Origin: Azospirillum sp. TSH100
Lineage (GTDB): Bacteria > Pseudomonadota > Alphaproteobacteria > Azospirillales > Azospirillaceae
NCBI RefSeq assembly: GCF_004923295.1
Contig: NZ_CP039636.1
Location: forward strand, 160,001-224,000
Length of the DNA: 64,000 nt
Direction: 5' to 3'
Shown here: in pieces, positions 25,751 to 34,182 of the stretch
Layout of the letters: each line of letters opens with the position of its first letter
Numbering within the stretch: the stretch's first letter is position 1
The notes under the pieces: generated by a model
What the model was told of the DNA's origin: nothing
The model's database searches: none
Seen by the model: the letters and a program-made list of their open reading frames with translations, nothing else
Translations under genes and position numbers: made by a program

Positions 25751-26299
25751 ATGTTGTCCACCCGTGACCTCGTTCTTTGCGCCCTGTTCGCCGCCCTGCT
25801 GGGTGGGCTTGGCATGGCGCCGCCGATCCCGCTCGGCTTCCTGCCGGTTCCGGTCACCGCCCAGACGCTTGGCGTCATGCTGGCCGGCACCATCCTTGGT
25901 GCCAAGCGCGGCGGCATCGCTGCCCTGCTGTTCGTGCTGCTTGTCGCAGCCGGCCTGCCGCTGCTGGCGGGTGGGCGCGGCGGCATCGGTGTGCTGATGG
26001 GCCCGACCGGCGGCTTCGTGCTGTCCTGGCCGGTCGCCGCCTTCGTCACCGGCTGGCTGGCGGAGCGTTTCGCCACCGGCGCCAACCCGATCCGCCTGTT
26101 CGCGGTCAGCGTTGTCGGCGGCATCCTGGTCGTCTATGCCGGCGGCATTCCCTGGCTGTGGCTGGTTGCCGGCCTGCCGATCGAGAAGGCGGTCTTCGGT
26201 TCTCTGGCTTTCGTCCCGGGCGACCTGATCAAGGCCGGTGTCGCCGCCGTCGCCGCCTCGGGCGTCCGCCGCGCCGGCATCCTGCCGATCCATGCATGA
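25751..26299 (+). CDS. bioY: Biotin ECF transporter substrate-binding protein BioY
   Basis: A 182-residue membrane S-component that binds biotin. Six hydrophobic helices are visible. The BioY-type stretches are FLPVPVTAQTLGVMLAGTIL, GGRGGIGVLMGPTGGFVLSW (the GPTGG motif), and FVPGDLIKAGVAAVAA near the C-terminus. AAGGAAG precedes the ATG. Its last 8 bases overlap the acyl-CoA ligase, tying that gene to the biotin importer operon. Confidence 0.94.
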   Translation: MLSTRDLVLCALFAALLGGLGMAPPIPLGFLPVPVTAQTLGVMLAGTILGAKRGGIAALLFVLLVAAGLPLLAGGRGGIGVLMGPTGGFVLSWPVAAFVTGWLAERFATGANPIRLFAVSVVGGILVVYAGGIPWLWLVAGLPIEKAVFGSLAFVPGDLIKAGVAAVAASGVRRAGILPIHA

Positions 26300-27806
26300 G
26301 AATGCGGCGTCCGACCGATCGCCGGCCGATCGACCGGACATGACCGGCGGCCATCCGGGAACGGACAACCTCGCCCGCCCCTTCGCAATGGCCGCTGGGC
26401 GGGCGCCCGACCATCCGGCGCTGGTCTTCGGCGATCAAACGGTGTCCTACGGCGCCGCGCTGGAGCTGGTGTGCCAGGCAGGCGCCGGCGTGTCCGGCCT
26501 GAGCCGGGGCAGAGAGCCGCCGCGCGTGGCGCTCAGCCTGGGGAACCAAGCGGAACTGCCGGTGCTTTTCCTCGGCATCGTCGCGGCCGGTGGCATCGTT
26601 GGGCTGCTCGACCCGAAATGGAGCGCCGCACAAACAGCCGCCGCGCTGGAAATCCTCCGCCCCGACCTTCACCTGACGGCGGAGACCGCCGCCGGTTGGA
26701 TCGCTGACCAACCGGCCGACTGGCGCATCCCTGCGGTCGACCCGAAGACACCTTTCCTCGTCGGCTTCACCTCCGGTACCACCGGGCGGCCGAAGGCCTT
26801 CATCCGCAGCCAGGGCTCCTGGCTGGCCACCTTGGAAGCGAGCCGCGTGGAGTTCGGCATCGGACCGGACGACATCGTGCTGGTGCCGGGTCCTCTGGTC
26901 CATGGCCTGGGCCTCTATGGCGCGGTGGAAGGGCTGTCGGCCGGCGCAACGGTTCGGGTGCAGCCGAAATTTGACGGAACAGACGCGGCAGCCCAGCTGG
27001 CGGAGTGCGGTGTCACCACGGTGGTTCTGGTGCCGACGATGCTGGTTGGCATCCTCGACGCCGCGGAGCGCGAGGGCCACCGTTTCCCGGCCCTGCGCCA
27101 CGTGGTCTGTTCCGGAGCCAAGCTGGCGCCCGCGGTGCATGACCGACTGACCGCCCTCTGCCCCAATGCTGCCGTTCTTGAATATTACGGTGCGTCGGAG
27201 CTGAGCTTCGTCAGCCTGCGCTCATCCCGCGAAGGCGCCCCCGCCGACAGTGTTGGCCGCCCCTTCCACGGGGTGGAACTGAGCCTGCGCGACGACGACG
27301 GCAATCCGGTGGAGCGCGGCCGGCGGGGCACCGTCTGGGTGCGCAGCGGCATGCTGAGCGACGGTTATCTCGGCACCACCGACAGGGCCGGCTATCGCGA
27401 ACACAACGGCTGGGGCACGGTCGGCGATTACGGCTGGATCGACGGTGAGGGCTGGCTGCGCTTGGTCGGTCGAGCCGGCGACATGGTCATCACCGGCGGC
27501 CTGAACGTCTATCCGGCGGAAGTCGAAGCGACCCTGCGGGCCCATCCCGCCGTGGCGGAGGCGGTGGTGTTCGGCCTGCCCGATCCCTATTGGGGCGACG
27601 CCCTGTCCGCCGTCGTCTGGTGGCGCGGAACCGCGCGCGCCTCGCTCGCCGACCTGCGCGGCTGGTGCCAGGAGCGGCTGGAGGCCTACAAGGCGCCACG
27701 GCGGCTGTTCGCCGCGTCCGACATGCCCCTGACCGGCAGCGGCAAGATCGCCCGCGCCGATGTCCGCGAACGGGCAAAGGCAGGCGGGCTGGAGATGGTG
27801 GAGTGA
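26292..27806 (+). CDS. Acyl-CoA ligase (AMP-forming) in the bioMNY operon
   Basis: A 504-residue adenylate-forming enzyme that activates a carboxylic acid with ATP and CoA. The P-loop is VGFTSGTTGRPKAF (about residue 157), followed by LEYYGASELSF, the GYLGTTDRAGYREHNGWGTVGDYGW region with the conserved Asp, and the catalytic lysine in GSGKIARADVRE. The substrate cannot be read from the sequence. The operon suggests a biotin-related acid such as pimelate or a biotin breakdown product (inferred). ATG 26292 overlaps bioY by 8 bases; ATG 26340 is an alternative start. Confidence 0.85.
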   Translation: MHENAASDRSPADRPDMTGGHPGTDNLARPFAMAAGRAPDHPALVFGDQTVSYGAALELVCQAGAGVSGLSRGREPPRVALSLGNQAELPVLFLGIVAAGGIVGLLDPKWSAAQTAAALEILRPDLHLTAETAAGWIADQPADWRIPAVDPKTPFLVGFTSGTTGRPKAFIRSQGSWLATLEASRVEFGIGPDDIVLVPGPLVHGLGLYGAVEGLSAGATVRVQPKFDGTDAAAQLAECGVTTVVLVPTMLVGILDAAEREGHRFPALRHVVCSGAKLAPAVHDRLTALCPNAAVLEYYGASELSFVSLRSSREGAPADSVGRPFHGVELSLRDDDGNPVERGRRGTVWVRSGMLSDGYLGTTDRAGYREHNGWGTVGDYGWIDGEGWLRLVGRAGDMVITGGLNVYPAEVEATLRAHPAVAEAVVFGLPDPYWGDALSAVVWWRGTARASLADLRGWCQERLEAYKAPRRLFAASDMPLTGSGKIARADVRERAKAGGLEMVE

Positions 27807-28972
27807 GCAACCGCCCGATCATCGTCGCCGCCCGGCGCACCCCGGTCGGCCACATCGGCGGCAGCCTGCGTGAGCTTCCCGTCGAGGATCTCGCCGCCCC
27901 GGTCATCCGCGCCGTGCTTGCCGATGCCGGCCTCGACCCGGCGGAGGTGGACGAGGTAATGCTGGGCAACGCCGTCGGTCCCGGCGGCAATGTCGCGCGG
28001 CTGTCGGCGCTGGCCGCCGGGCTGCCCGTGTCGGTGCCCGGCGTCACCGTTGACCGGCAATGCGGGGCGGGGCTGGAGGCGGTCAACCTCGCCGCCCGGC
28101 TGGTGCAGTCCGGGGCCTGCGAGATCATACTGGCCGGCGGGGTGGAGAGCACCAGCACCGCCCCTTGGCGCGTCGCCAAGCCGGCCAGCCTCTACCGCAG
28201 CCCGGCCTTCTACGACCGTGCCCGGTTCGCTCCCGACGATATCGGCGACCCGTCGATGATCGAGGCGGCGGAGAATGTCGCCGCAGCTTACGGCATCGAC
28301 CGCGCCCGCCAGGACCGCTATGCCCTGGACAGCCACCGCAAGGCGGTCGCCTCGCAGGCCGGTGGGCGGTTCGACCGCGAGATCGTCCCCCTCACGCTGC
28401 GCGACGGCCGCATCGTCGACCGTGATGAATGCCCGCGCGTCGACACCAGCCTCGACCGGTTGGCCGCCCTGCGCCCGATCCTGCGGACCGACGGCACGGT
28501 GACCGCCGGCAACGCCTGCCCCGTCAACGACGGTGCTGCCGTGGTTGCGATGGTGTCGGAACGGAAGTTCCGCTCGCTCGGCTTCACACGTGGCTTGGCG
28601 GTGGTCGACAGTACTGCGGCAGGGGTGGACCCCAGGCTGCTCGGCACCGGCCCGATCCCGGCTGTGACCAAGCTGCTGGACCGCAATCCTGGCCTGACCG
28701 TCGCCGACATCGACCTCGTCGAGTTCAACGAGGCCTTCGCCGCCCAGGTGCTGGCATGCCTCGATGCACTCGACATCGCCCCTGCCCGCGTGTCGGTCGG
28801 CGGCGGTGCCCTGGCGCTCGGCCATCCCTATGGCGCATCCGGGGCGATCCTGGTGACGCGCCTGTTCACCGAACTGCTGTTTCCGGCCCCGGGCACGTCG
28901 CCCCGCCGGGGCATCGCAACGCTCGGCATCGGCGGCGGGCTGGGGCTCGCCACACTTCTGGAGCCTGTTTAA
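27803..28972 (+). CDS. Thiolase-family protein lacking the C-terminal catalytic cysteine
   Basis: A 389-residue thiolase-fold protein that starts with GTG inside the ligase stop (GTGA). The nucleophile loop VDRQCGAGLEAVN (about residue 88), the NEAF box (EFNEAFAAQ) and the GHP histidine loop (GGALALGHPYGASGA) are intact. The usual C-terminal Cys-Ile/Ala-Gly-Gly-Gly motif instead reads ATLGIGGGLG, so the cysteine that acts as general acid/base is a glycine. Family knowledge says this loss strongly weakens normal thiolase chemistry. It may use an altered reaction or act as an acyl-CoA hydrolase or transferase. The next gene overlaps its stop by one base. Confidence 0.86.
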   Translation: MSNRPIIVAARRTPVGHIGGSLRELPVEDLAAPVIRAVLADAGLDPAEVDEVMLGNAVGPGGNVARLSALAAGLPVSVPGVTVDRQCGAGLEAVNLAARLVQSGACEIILAGGVESTSTAPWRVAKPASLYRSPAFYDRARFAPDDIGDPSMIEAAENVAAAYGIDRARQDRYALDSHRKAVASQAGGRFDREIVPLTLRDGRIVDRDECPRVDTSLDRLAALRPILRTDGTVTAGNACPVNDGAAVVAMVSERKFRSLGFTRGLAVVDSTAAGVDPRLLGTGPIPAVTKLLDRNPGLTVADIDLVEFNEAFAAQVLACLDALDIAPARVSVGGGALALGHPYGASGAILVTRLFTELLFPAPGTSPRRGIATLGIGGGLGLATLLEPV

Positions 28973-30207
28973 TGACCAGTGCCCCTGCGGCCGGGGATAG
29001 TTTCCGGTCGGCCTTCCGCCATCGCGCCTTCGCCCTGTTCTGGAGTGCACGGGTCTGTTCGATGCTGGCTATCCAGATGCAGGTGGTGGCGGTCGGCTGG
29101 CAGGTCTATGCCATGACCGGCGATCCGCTCGACCTCGGGCTTGTCGGGCTGTTCCAGTTCCTGCCCACTCTGGCCCTGGTGCTGGTCGCCGGCCATGTCG
29201 TCGACAACAACGACCGCAAGACGGTGCTGTTCGGCGCCCTGTCGATCGAGATGATCGCGGTCGCCGCCCTGTTCCTGCTGACGATGACGGGTGCCTTGTC
29301 GCCCCCGGCCATCTTCGCCGTGGTGGCACTGATCGGCCTCGCCAAATCCTTCGAGGGACCGGCCAATCAGGCGATCCTGTCGGCGACCGTGCCGGTGGAG
29401 GATCTCCCCAACGCCGTCGCCTGGCAGTCGTCGGGGGTGCAGGTGGCTCAGATCTCCGGCCCGGCGCTGGGCGGGCTGCTCTACATCGCCGGTCCGGCGG
29501 CGGTCTACGGCGTCAGCACGGCGATGCTGGTGCTGTCGGTCCTGCTGATCGCCGCCTGCCGGCCGCGTCCGGTGACGATGACCAAACGCGCCATGAGTCT
29601 GACCAGCATGCTGGCCGGCGCCGCCTTCATCCGCAGCCGGCCGGAGATCCTGGGCGCCATCTCGCTCGACCTGTTCGCGGTGCTGCTGGGTGGAGCGACG
29701 GCGCTGCTGCCGATCTATGCCCGCGACGTGTTGCATGTCGGGCCGTGGGGCCTTGGCCTGCTGCGCTCGGGTCCGGCGCTGGGGGCGCTCGTCATGGCGA
29801 TGGTCATCACCCGCTGGGGGGTGAAGCGCCATGCCGGACGTTGGATGCTCGTGGCGGTGGCCGGGTTCGGCCTCGCTACCATCGCCTTCGGCCTGTCGGC
29901 CGATCCGGTGCTGTCCTTCATCGCCCTGCTGGCGGTTGGCGCCACCGATCAGGTCAGCATGTTCGTCCGCCAGACGCTGATCCAGCTGTCCACCCCCGAC
30001 GAGATGCGGGGCCGGGTCGGCGCCGTCACCTCGCTGTTCATCGGCGCCTCCAACCAGCTCGGCGAGTTCGAATCCGGCAGCGTCGCGGCGCTGTTCGGTG
30101 CGGTGCCGGCGGTGGTCCTGGGCGGCGTCGGCGCGGTCGGGCTCGCCGGACTGTGGGCGGTGATGTTCCCGGCCCTGCGGCGGGTGGACCGGCTGTTGGG
30201 GCGATAA
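28972..30207 (+). CDS. MFS transporter (EntS-like exporter family)
   Basis: A 411-residue inner-membrane protein with about twelve hydrophobic helices and the MFS loop signature between helices 2 and 3 (GHVVDNNDRKTVLFGA). FRHRAFALFWSARVCSML at the start and the middle GPALGGLLYIAGPAAVYG are typical of the MFS_3/EntS group, which exports siderophores or drugs. It is the last gene of the bioMNY-ligase-thiolase run (TAATG overlap). It could export a product of the ligase and thiolase or be a passenger. Confidence 0.87.
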   Translation: MTSAPAAGDSFRSAFRHRAFALFWSARVCSMLAIQMQVVAVGWQVYAMTGDPLDLGLVGLFQFLPTLALVLVAGHVVDNNDRKTVLFGALSIEMIAVAALFLLTMTGALSPPAIFAVVALIGLAKSFEGPANQAILSATVPVEDLPNAVAWQSSGVQVAQISGPALGGLLYIAGPAAVYGVSTAMLVLSVLLIAACRPRPVTMTKRAMSLTSMLAGAAFIRSRPEILGAISLDLFAVLLGGATALLPIYARDVLHVGPWGLGLLRSGPALGALVMAMVITRWGVKRHAGRWMLVAVAGFGLATIAFGLSADPVLSFIALLAVGATDQVSMFVRQTLIQLSTPDEMRGRVGAVTSLFIGASNQLGEFESGSVAALFGAVPAVVLGGVGAVGLAGLWAVMFPALRRVDRLLGR

Positions 30208-30486
30208 GGGCGGGGGCGGCCCTACGCATTGCTGCATAGGACCACAGTGCGACATCCTCAACCCTAGACATTCTACAGGCTAAATCCTATACTTAAGGCT
30301 GTATCAAGCGGACAGCGTTCTTCGTTCAATCCGAAGAAAGGACGAAGAATGTTGACTCCAATTCGTCAGTTCGTACGTCAAGTCCACCCACAAAGCTGTT
30401 ATATCGCCCTACGGGCGAACAATTGCGGATAGCGACAATCTCCACTTTTTGCACTTTGACGCCAATAATTCAGAAAAGGATTTGGG

Positions 30487-31665
30487 ATGAGTACCGTTGT
30501 CGCAAATGTTCCGATAAATCTATCGGGAAGCGGAGACACCGCCGGGATTTTGTATGATGATTATTATATCATCTCACAAAGCTTAACACAGATCAGCTTT
30601 CGTTACACGTTGAACAGCGCGCCGGTGATGGACATCACTATTGGCGGTGTTCTGAACATAACCGATTATAGTGCTTCGGGCCGGATAACGTCCCTTACGG
30701 CAACCCGGCCGGACGGCGCGCTTCTCGTATCGTTCAGCAATGCCAGCATCGGGTTTTCCAGCGTCTACAGCCTCGCCAGCGCACTGACCACACAATCGAT
30801 GCTGTCGGGCAACGACCAGATCTTCGGGTCGGCCCAATCCGACACCCTGTATGGCTATTCGGGCAATGACTATATCGCCGGTGGCGGTGGCGACGATCTC
30901 ATCAGCGGCGGATCTGGCACGGACATCATCGACGGCGGCGAAGGCACGGACATCGTAATCAGCAACCAGTACTACACCGCCGACAAGCTCATCGCCTTCA
31001 ACGGACAGGTAGCCATTCTTGACCGGAGCAACGGTTCCGACCTGCTGAGGAACGTCGAATATATCCGGTTCTACGATCGGACAGTGGCGCCCGCCAGCGC
31101 CACAGGCTTCGATGCTCTGGGCTATCTGGCGGCCAACCGCGATCTGGCGTCTGCACTCGGCACCGACGAGGCGGCGGCGTTCAACCATTATGTCCAGAGC
31201 GGCTATACCGAAGGCCGCTCCACCAGTTTCGATGCCGCCGGGTATTTGGCCGCGAACCGGGATCTCGCCGCGGTCTTTGGGACGAACACTGTTGCGGCCA
31301 CCCGGCATTACATCACCACCGGACGACTGGAAGGGCGAAGCACGTCCTTCAATGCAATGAGCTATATCGCGGCAAACCCGGACCTGATCCGGGCGCTCGG
31401 CAACAATACGACGGCCGCAGCTCTGCATTATGCCACCAGCGGACGGCTGGAAGGACGGGCCACGACCTTCAACGCTGCGGCCTATCTGGCGCGCAATCCG
31501 GATCTCCAGCGTGCGCTGGGTGGTAGCGAGACGGCGGCGACAGCCCATTATGTGGCGTTCGGCTATCGCGAAGGCCGCTCAACCGCGCCGCTGACCACCA
31601 CCGGCCGGGCGGCACCGATGCTGGCATCCAATGCACCGCCCACAATGCTGGCAGCCGCCACCTGA
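30487..31665 (+). CDS. RTX-like protein with four EGRS-type repeats
   Basis: A 392-residue protein without a signal peptide. Residues about 105-160 contain hemolysin-type calcium-binding nonapeptides (SGNDQIFGSAQSD, GYSGNDYIAGGGGDD, GGSGTDIIDGGEGTD). From about residue 207, four units of roughly 43 residues follow, each with a YLAANRDLA-like core, a central HY and an ending EGRS/T. Proteins of this make-up are usually secreted by type I systems with a C-terminal signal and often take part in adhesion or surface layers. The exact function is unknown. The region before it is AT-rich and has no gene for about 280 bases. The base composition is lower in G+C than the neighbours in the N-terminal half. 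Confidence 0.75.
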   Translation: MSTVVANVPINLSGSGDTAGILYDDYYIISQSLTQISFRYTLNSAPVMDITIGGVLNITDYSASGRITSLTATRPDGALLVSFSNASIGFSSVYSLASALTTQSMLSGNDQIFGSAQSDTLYGYSGNDYIAGGGGDDLISGGSGTDIIDGGEGTDIVISNQYYTADKLIAFNGQVAILDRSNGSDLLRNVEYIRFYDRTVAPASATGFDALGYLAANRDLASALGTDEAAAFNHYVQSGYTEGRSTSFDAAGYLAANRDLAAVFGTNTVAATRHYITTGRLEGRSTSFNAMSYIAANPDLIRALGNNTTAAALHYATSGRLEGRATTFNAAAYLARNPDLQRALGGSETAATAHYVAFGYREGRSTAPLTTTGRAAPMLASNAPPTMLAAAT

Positions 31666-31675
31666 ACATTCCCCC

Positions 31676-31708
31676 GGCGCGGGCGGGGCAGTCATCCCCG
31701 CCCGCGCC
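31676..31708. terminator. Strong bidirectional hairpin between the RTX-like gene and purT
   Basis: GGCGCGGGCGGGG and CCCCGCCCGCGCC form a perfect 13-bp stem with a 7-base loop, exactly between two convergent genes. No T-run is present on either side, but the place and strength suggest a shared terminator. Confidence 0.65.
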
Positions 31709-31712
31709 AGCC

Positions 31713-32882
31713 TTACAGATACCGGATCGTTACCTTGTCGGCCGCCTGCTTGGCCCGCGCCCGCGCGTCGTGGGTGTCGGTCCCGGTGGCCAACGCCACG
31801 CCCATGCGGCGGTTCTTGCGGGTGGTCGGCTTGCCGAACAGGCGGACATCAACCTCCTGATTCGCCGCCCCCAGGCTCAGTGCCTCGGCCAGCCCGTCGA
31901 TGCGGAAACTCTCCGCTTCACGGTCTGCCAGGATGACGGCGGAAGCCGACGGGGCACGGCAAAGGATGTTTGGGATCGGCAGGCCCAAAATGGCGCGGGC
32001 GTGCAGTTCGAACTCCGACAGGTTCTGCGACAGCAGGGTGACCATGCCGGTGTCGTGCGGGCGCGGCGACAGTTCGGAGAAGATCACTTCGTCGGCCGTC
32101 ACGAAGAACTCGACGCCGAAGATGCCGTAGCCGCCGAGATTGTCGACGACGCGTGCCGCCATCGCCTTGGCGTCGTCCAGCATCGTCTGCGGCATGAGGA
32201 CGGGCTGCCAGGATTCCTGATAGTCGCCGCGCTCCTGCCGGTGGCCGATCGGCTCACAATAGAGGATGCCGTCACGGGTGCGGACGGTCAGCAGCGTGAT
32301 CTCGTAGTCGAAGGGGACGAACTCCTCGACGATCACCTTGCGACGGTCGCCGCGCATGTTCGCCACGGCGTACTCCCAGGCGGCCTCCAGTCCGGCGGCG
32401 TCCCGCACCGTGCTCTGCCCCTTGCCCGATGACGACATCACCGGCTTGACCACACAGGGGAAACCGGTGTGCTCCGCCCCGGCGCGCACCTCCTCCAGAC
32501 TCTCGGCATATCGGTAGCGCGACGTGCGCAGGCCGAGTTCGGTGGCGGCGACCTCGCGGATGCGGTCGCGGTTCATCGTCATGGTGGCGGCGCGGGCCGA
32601 CGGGACGACCGTGGTGCCGGCATCCTCGAACTCGTGCAGCACCTCGGTGCGGATCGCCTCCACCTCCGGCACGATATAGTCGGGACGGTGCCTGGCGATG
32701 GCAGCGCGCAGGGCGTCGGCATCCAGCATGGAGAACACCTCCGCCTGGTCGGCGACCTGCATGGCCGGCGCGTTGGCGTAGCTGTCGCAGGCGATGACCT
32801 CGCAGCCCAGCCGCTTGGCCGCGATGACGAATTCCTTGCCCAGTTCCCCGGAACCGAGCAGAAGGATCCTGGCGGTGAACAT
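31713..32882 (-). CDS. purT: Formate-dependent phosphoribosylglycinamide formyltransferase
   Basis: PurT formylates glycinamide ribonucleotide with formate and ATP, the folate-free variant of step three in purine synthesis. The 389 residues match the family length. ATP-grasp features are visible: ILLLGSGELGKEFVIAAKRL at the start, CVVKPVMSSSGKGQS, VIVEEFVPFDYEITLL, and the metal-binding FSELSPRPHDTGMVTL. The C-terminal part resembles PurK. It is monocistronic, facing the hairpin at 31676-31708. Cytosolic. Confidence 0.96.
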   Translation of the reverse strand: MFTARILLLGSGELGKEFVIAAKRLGCEVIACDSYANAPAMQVADQAEVFSMLDADALRAAIARHRPDYIVPEVEAIRTEVLHEFEDAGTTVVPSARAATMTMNRDRIREVAATELGLRTSRYRYAESLEEVRAGAEHTGFPCVVKPVMSSSGKGQSTVRDAAGLEAAWEYAVANMRGDRRKVIVEEFVPFDYEITLLTVRTRDGILYCEPIGHRQERGDYQESWQPVLMPQTMLDDAKAMAARVVDNLGGYGIFGVEFFVTADEVIFSELSPRPHDTGMVTLLSQNLSEFELHARAILGLPIPNILCRAPSASAVILADREAESFRIDGLAEALSLGAANQEVDVRLFGKPTTRKNRRMGVALATGTDTHDARARAKQAADKVTIRYL

Positions 32883-33018
32883 CCACGCACTCCCGATATT
32901 GGCGACAGCTTGGGCGAACCATAGGGCTTCCCGCCGGCCGGGCCAAGTCCCGCCGTCAGCCTCCCGTATGCACCGGGGAAACGGGACGTTGCCGGCTAAA
33001 ATATTTCTAAAATGAAAT

Positions 33019-33024
33019 TATAAT
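33019..33024 (+). promoter_or_regulatory. Candidate -10 element before the small lipoprotein
   Basis: A TATAAT lies in an AT-rich island (about 33000-33025), 68 bases before the start at 33093. No convincing -35 box is seen at 16-18 bases, so this is tentative. Confidence 0.3.
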
Positions 33025-33092
33025 GGTGGCGGATGAAAAACTCCGCTCATGCGTTCATGCGTAAATGAAGGCGTTATTTCCCGGAGGCGGCG

Positions 33093-33500
33093 ATGGAAAC
33101 GGCAATACGGCGCGGGTTTCTTGGCAGCAGAACCGCGATGGCTGCCTGCCTGACCGTCTCGCTGGCCCTGCCCGGCTGTGCCGGCAACGGAAATGACGAC
33201 ATAGCCGGAGCGCTGCTAATCGGTGCGGCCGTGGTGGGGCTGGGCGTGCTAGCCGCCACCTCTGGCAATGACGATGATGGCGATTACAATCGAAGCCGCC
33301 ATCATCGCCATCGTGGCGGCTACGACAACAGCGGCTATTATGGAAATGGCTATAGCGGTGGCTATGGTGGCCGAGGCTACAGCCGTTATGCCGGCAACGG
33401 CCAATGCGACGATGCGCGCTACCGCACCTCCAACGGCGGGCATGCGGAATCCGGCACCGACGAGTGGGATTGCCGCCGCTTCGGCGACGGCCGGAAATAG
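33093..33500 (+). CDS. Small Gly/Tyr-rich lipoprotein
   Basis: A 135-residue exported lipoprotein. The lipobox is LALPGC at about residues 24-29, after a positively charged N-terminus, and GGAGG lies 5 bases before the ATG. A short hydrophobic run follows (GALLIGAAVVGLGVLAATSG). A His/Gly/Tyr/Arg-rich low-complexity stretch comes next (residues about 68-110). Two cysteines remain in the C-terminal part (QCDDARY and DEWDCRRFG). Function unknown. It stands alone with its own AT-rich upstream region. Confidence 0.7.
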   Translation: METAIRRGFLGSRTAMAACLTVSLALPGCAGNGNDDIAGALLIGAAVVGLGVLAATSGNDDDGDYNRSRHHRHRGGYDNSGYYGNGYSGGYGGRGYSRYAGNGQCDDARYRTSNGGHAESGTDEWDCRRFGDGRK

Positions 33501-33552
33501 GCGCCGAGCGGTTGACCGAGGATTGGTCGATGGCCGATCGGTGGACTGCCGG

Positions 33553-33828
33553 TCAGCGCCGCTGCCGCTCCAGGTTCTTCCGCAAGATGGCGGCGATGAT
33601 CAGCAGGAAGGCCAGGAGGCGCAGCAGATAGACCCAGCTCTGCTCCTCCCGCTCCAGGCCGCCCAGCGCCAGCACGATCTGGTTCAGCGCCAGCAGCAGA
33701 AAGGCCAGCGCAAAGCTGACGAACAGCGCATCGCGCGTCCGCTTCCAGAAGCTGAGAAAGAACAGCCCGGCGATCGCATAGAGAGCGGCAAGCGCCCCGG
33801 TGAAAAAGCTGGAGGTGGTGGGCAGCAT
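33553..33828 (-). CDS. DUF5985-like small membrane protein 1
   Basis: A 91-residue membrane protein with three hydrophobic helices (FFTGALAALYAIAGLFFLSF, DALFVSFALAFLLLALNQIV, and LLRLLAFLLIIAAILRKN). It resembles the DUF5985 family, whose function is unknown. Its ATG overlaps the stop of the next upstream gene (TGATG), and that partner has the same type of fold, so the two probably act as a pair. Longer in-frame readings run back through the partner gene and are rejected. Confidence 0.72.
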   Translation of the reverse strand: MLPTTSSFFTGALAALYAIAGLFFLSFWKRTRDALFVSFALAFLLLALNQIVLALGGLEREEQSWVYLLRLLAFLLIIAAILRKNLERQRR

Positions 33829-34097
33829 CACTCTGCATCCCAGATGAAGCCGTACAGCAGCACGCCCACGCCAGCCATGGCGGAGAACTGGCGCAGCGGC
33901 AGAAGGTCGATCTGCGTCGGCAGAACGACCACGTCGATGAACAACAGGAGATTGTTGACTGCCAGCCCGACGAAGCACAGCGTGCTCCACAGCAGAAGCC
34001 GGCTGTGCGAGCGCAGCCAGTTGCGCAGCAGCAGCAGCATGCACAGCAGGCTGGCGGCAAAGCACAGCAGATAGACCGCCGACTTCACGACATCCAT
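33828..34097 (-). CDS. DUF5985-like small membrane protein 2
   Basis: An 89-residue membrane protein with three hydrophobic helices (AVYLLCFAASLLCMLLLLRN, LLWSTLCFVGLAVNNLLLFI, and a third near FSAMAGVGVLLYGFIW). MDVVKSAVYLL is taken as the start at 34097; the upstream 14 codons are hydrophilic and unlike the family. It is sandwiched between a winged-helix gene and the second DUF5985-like gene on the same strand. Function unknown. Confidence 0.72.
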   Translation of the reverse strand: MDVVKSAVYLLCFAASLLCMLLLLRNWLRSHSRLLLWSTLCFVGLAVNNLLLFIDVVVLPTQIDLLPLRQFSAMAGVGVLLYGFIWDAE

Positions 34098-34182
34098 GTC
34101 AGCGCTCCCACCCCGTTCTTCCCCCGCCGGGGACGGCACGCATTCCTGACTGTCAGACAGGTGCTCATCTCATTCACTGGTT

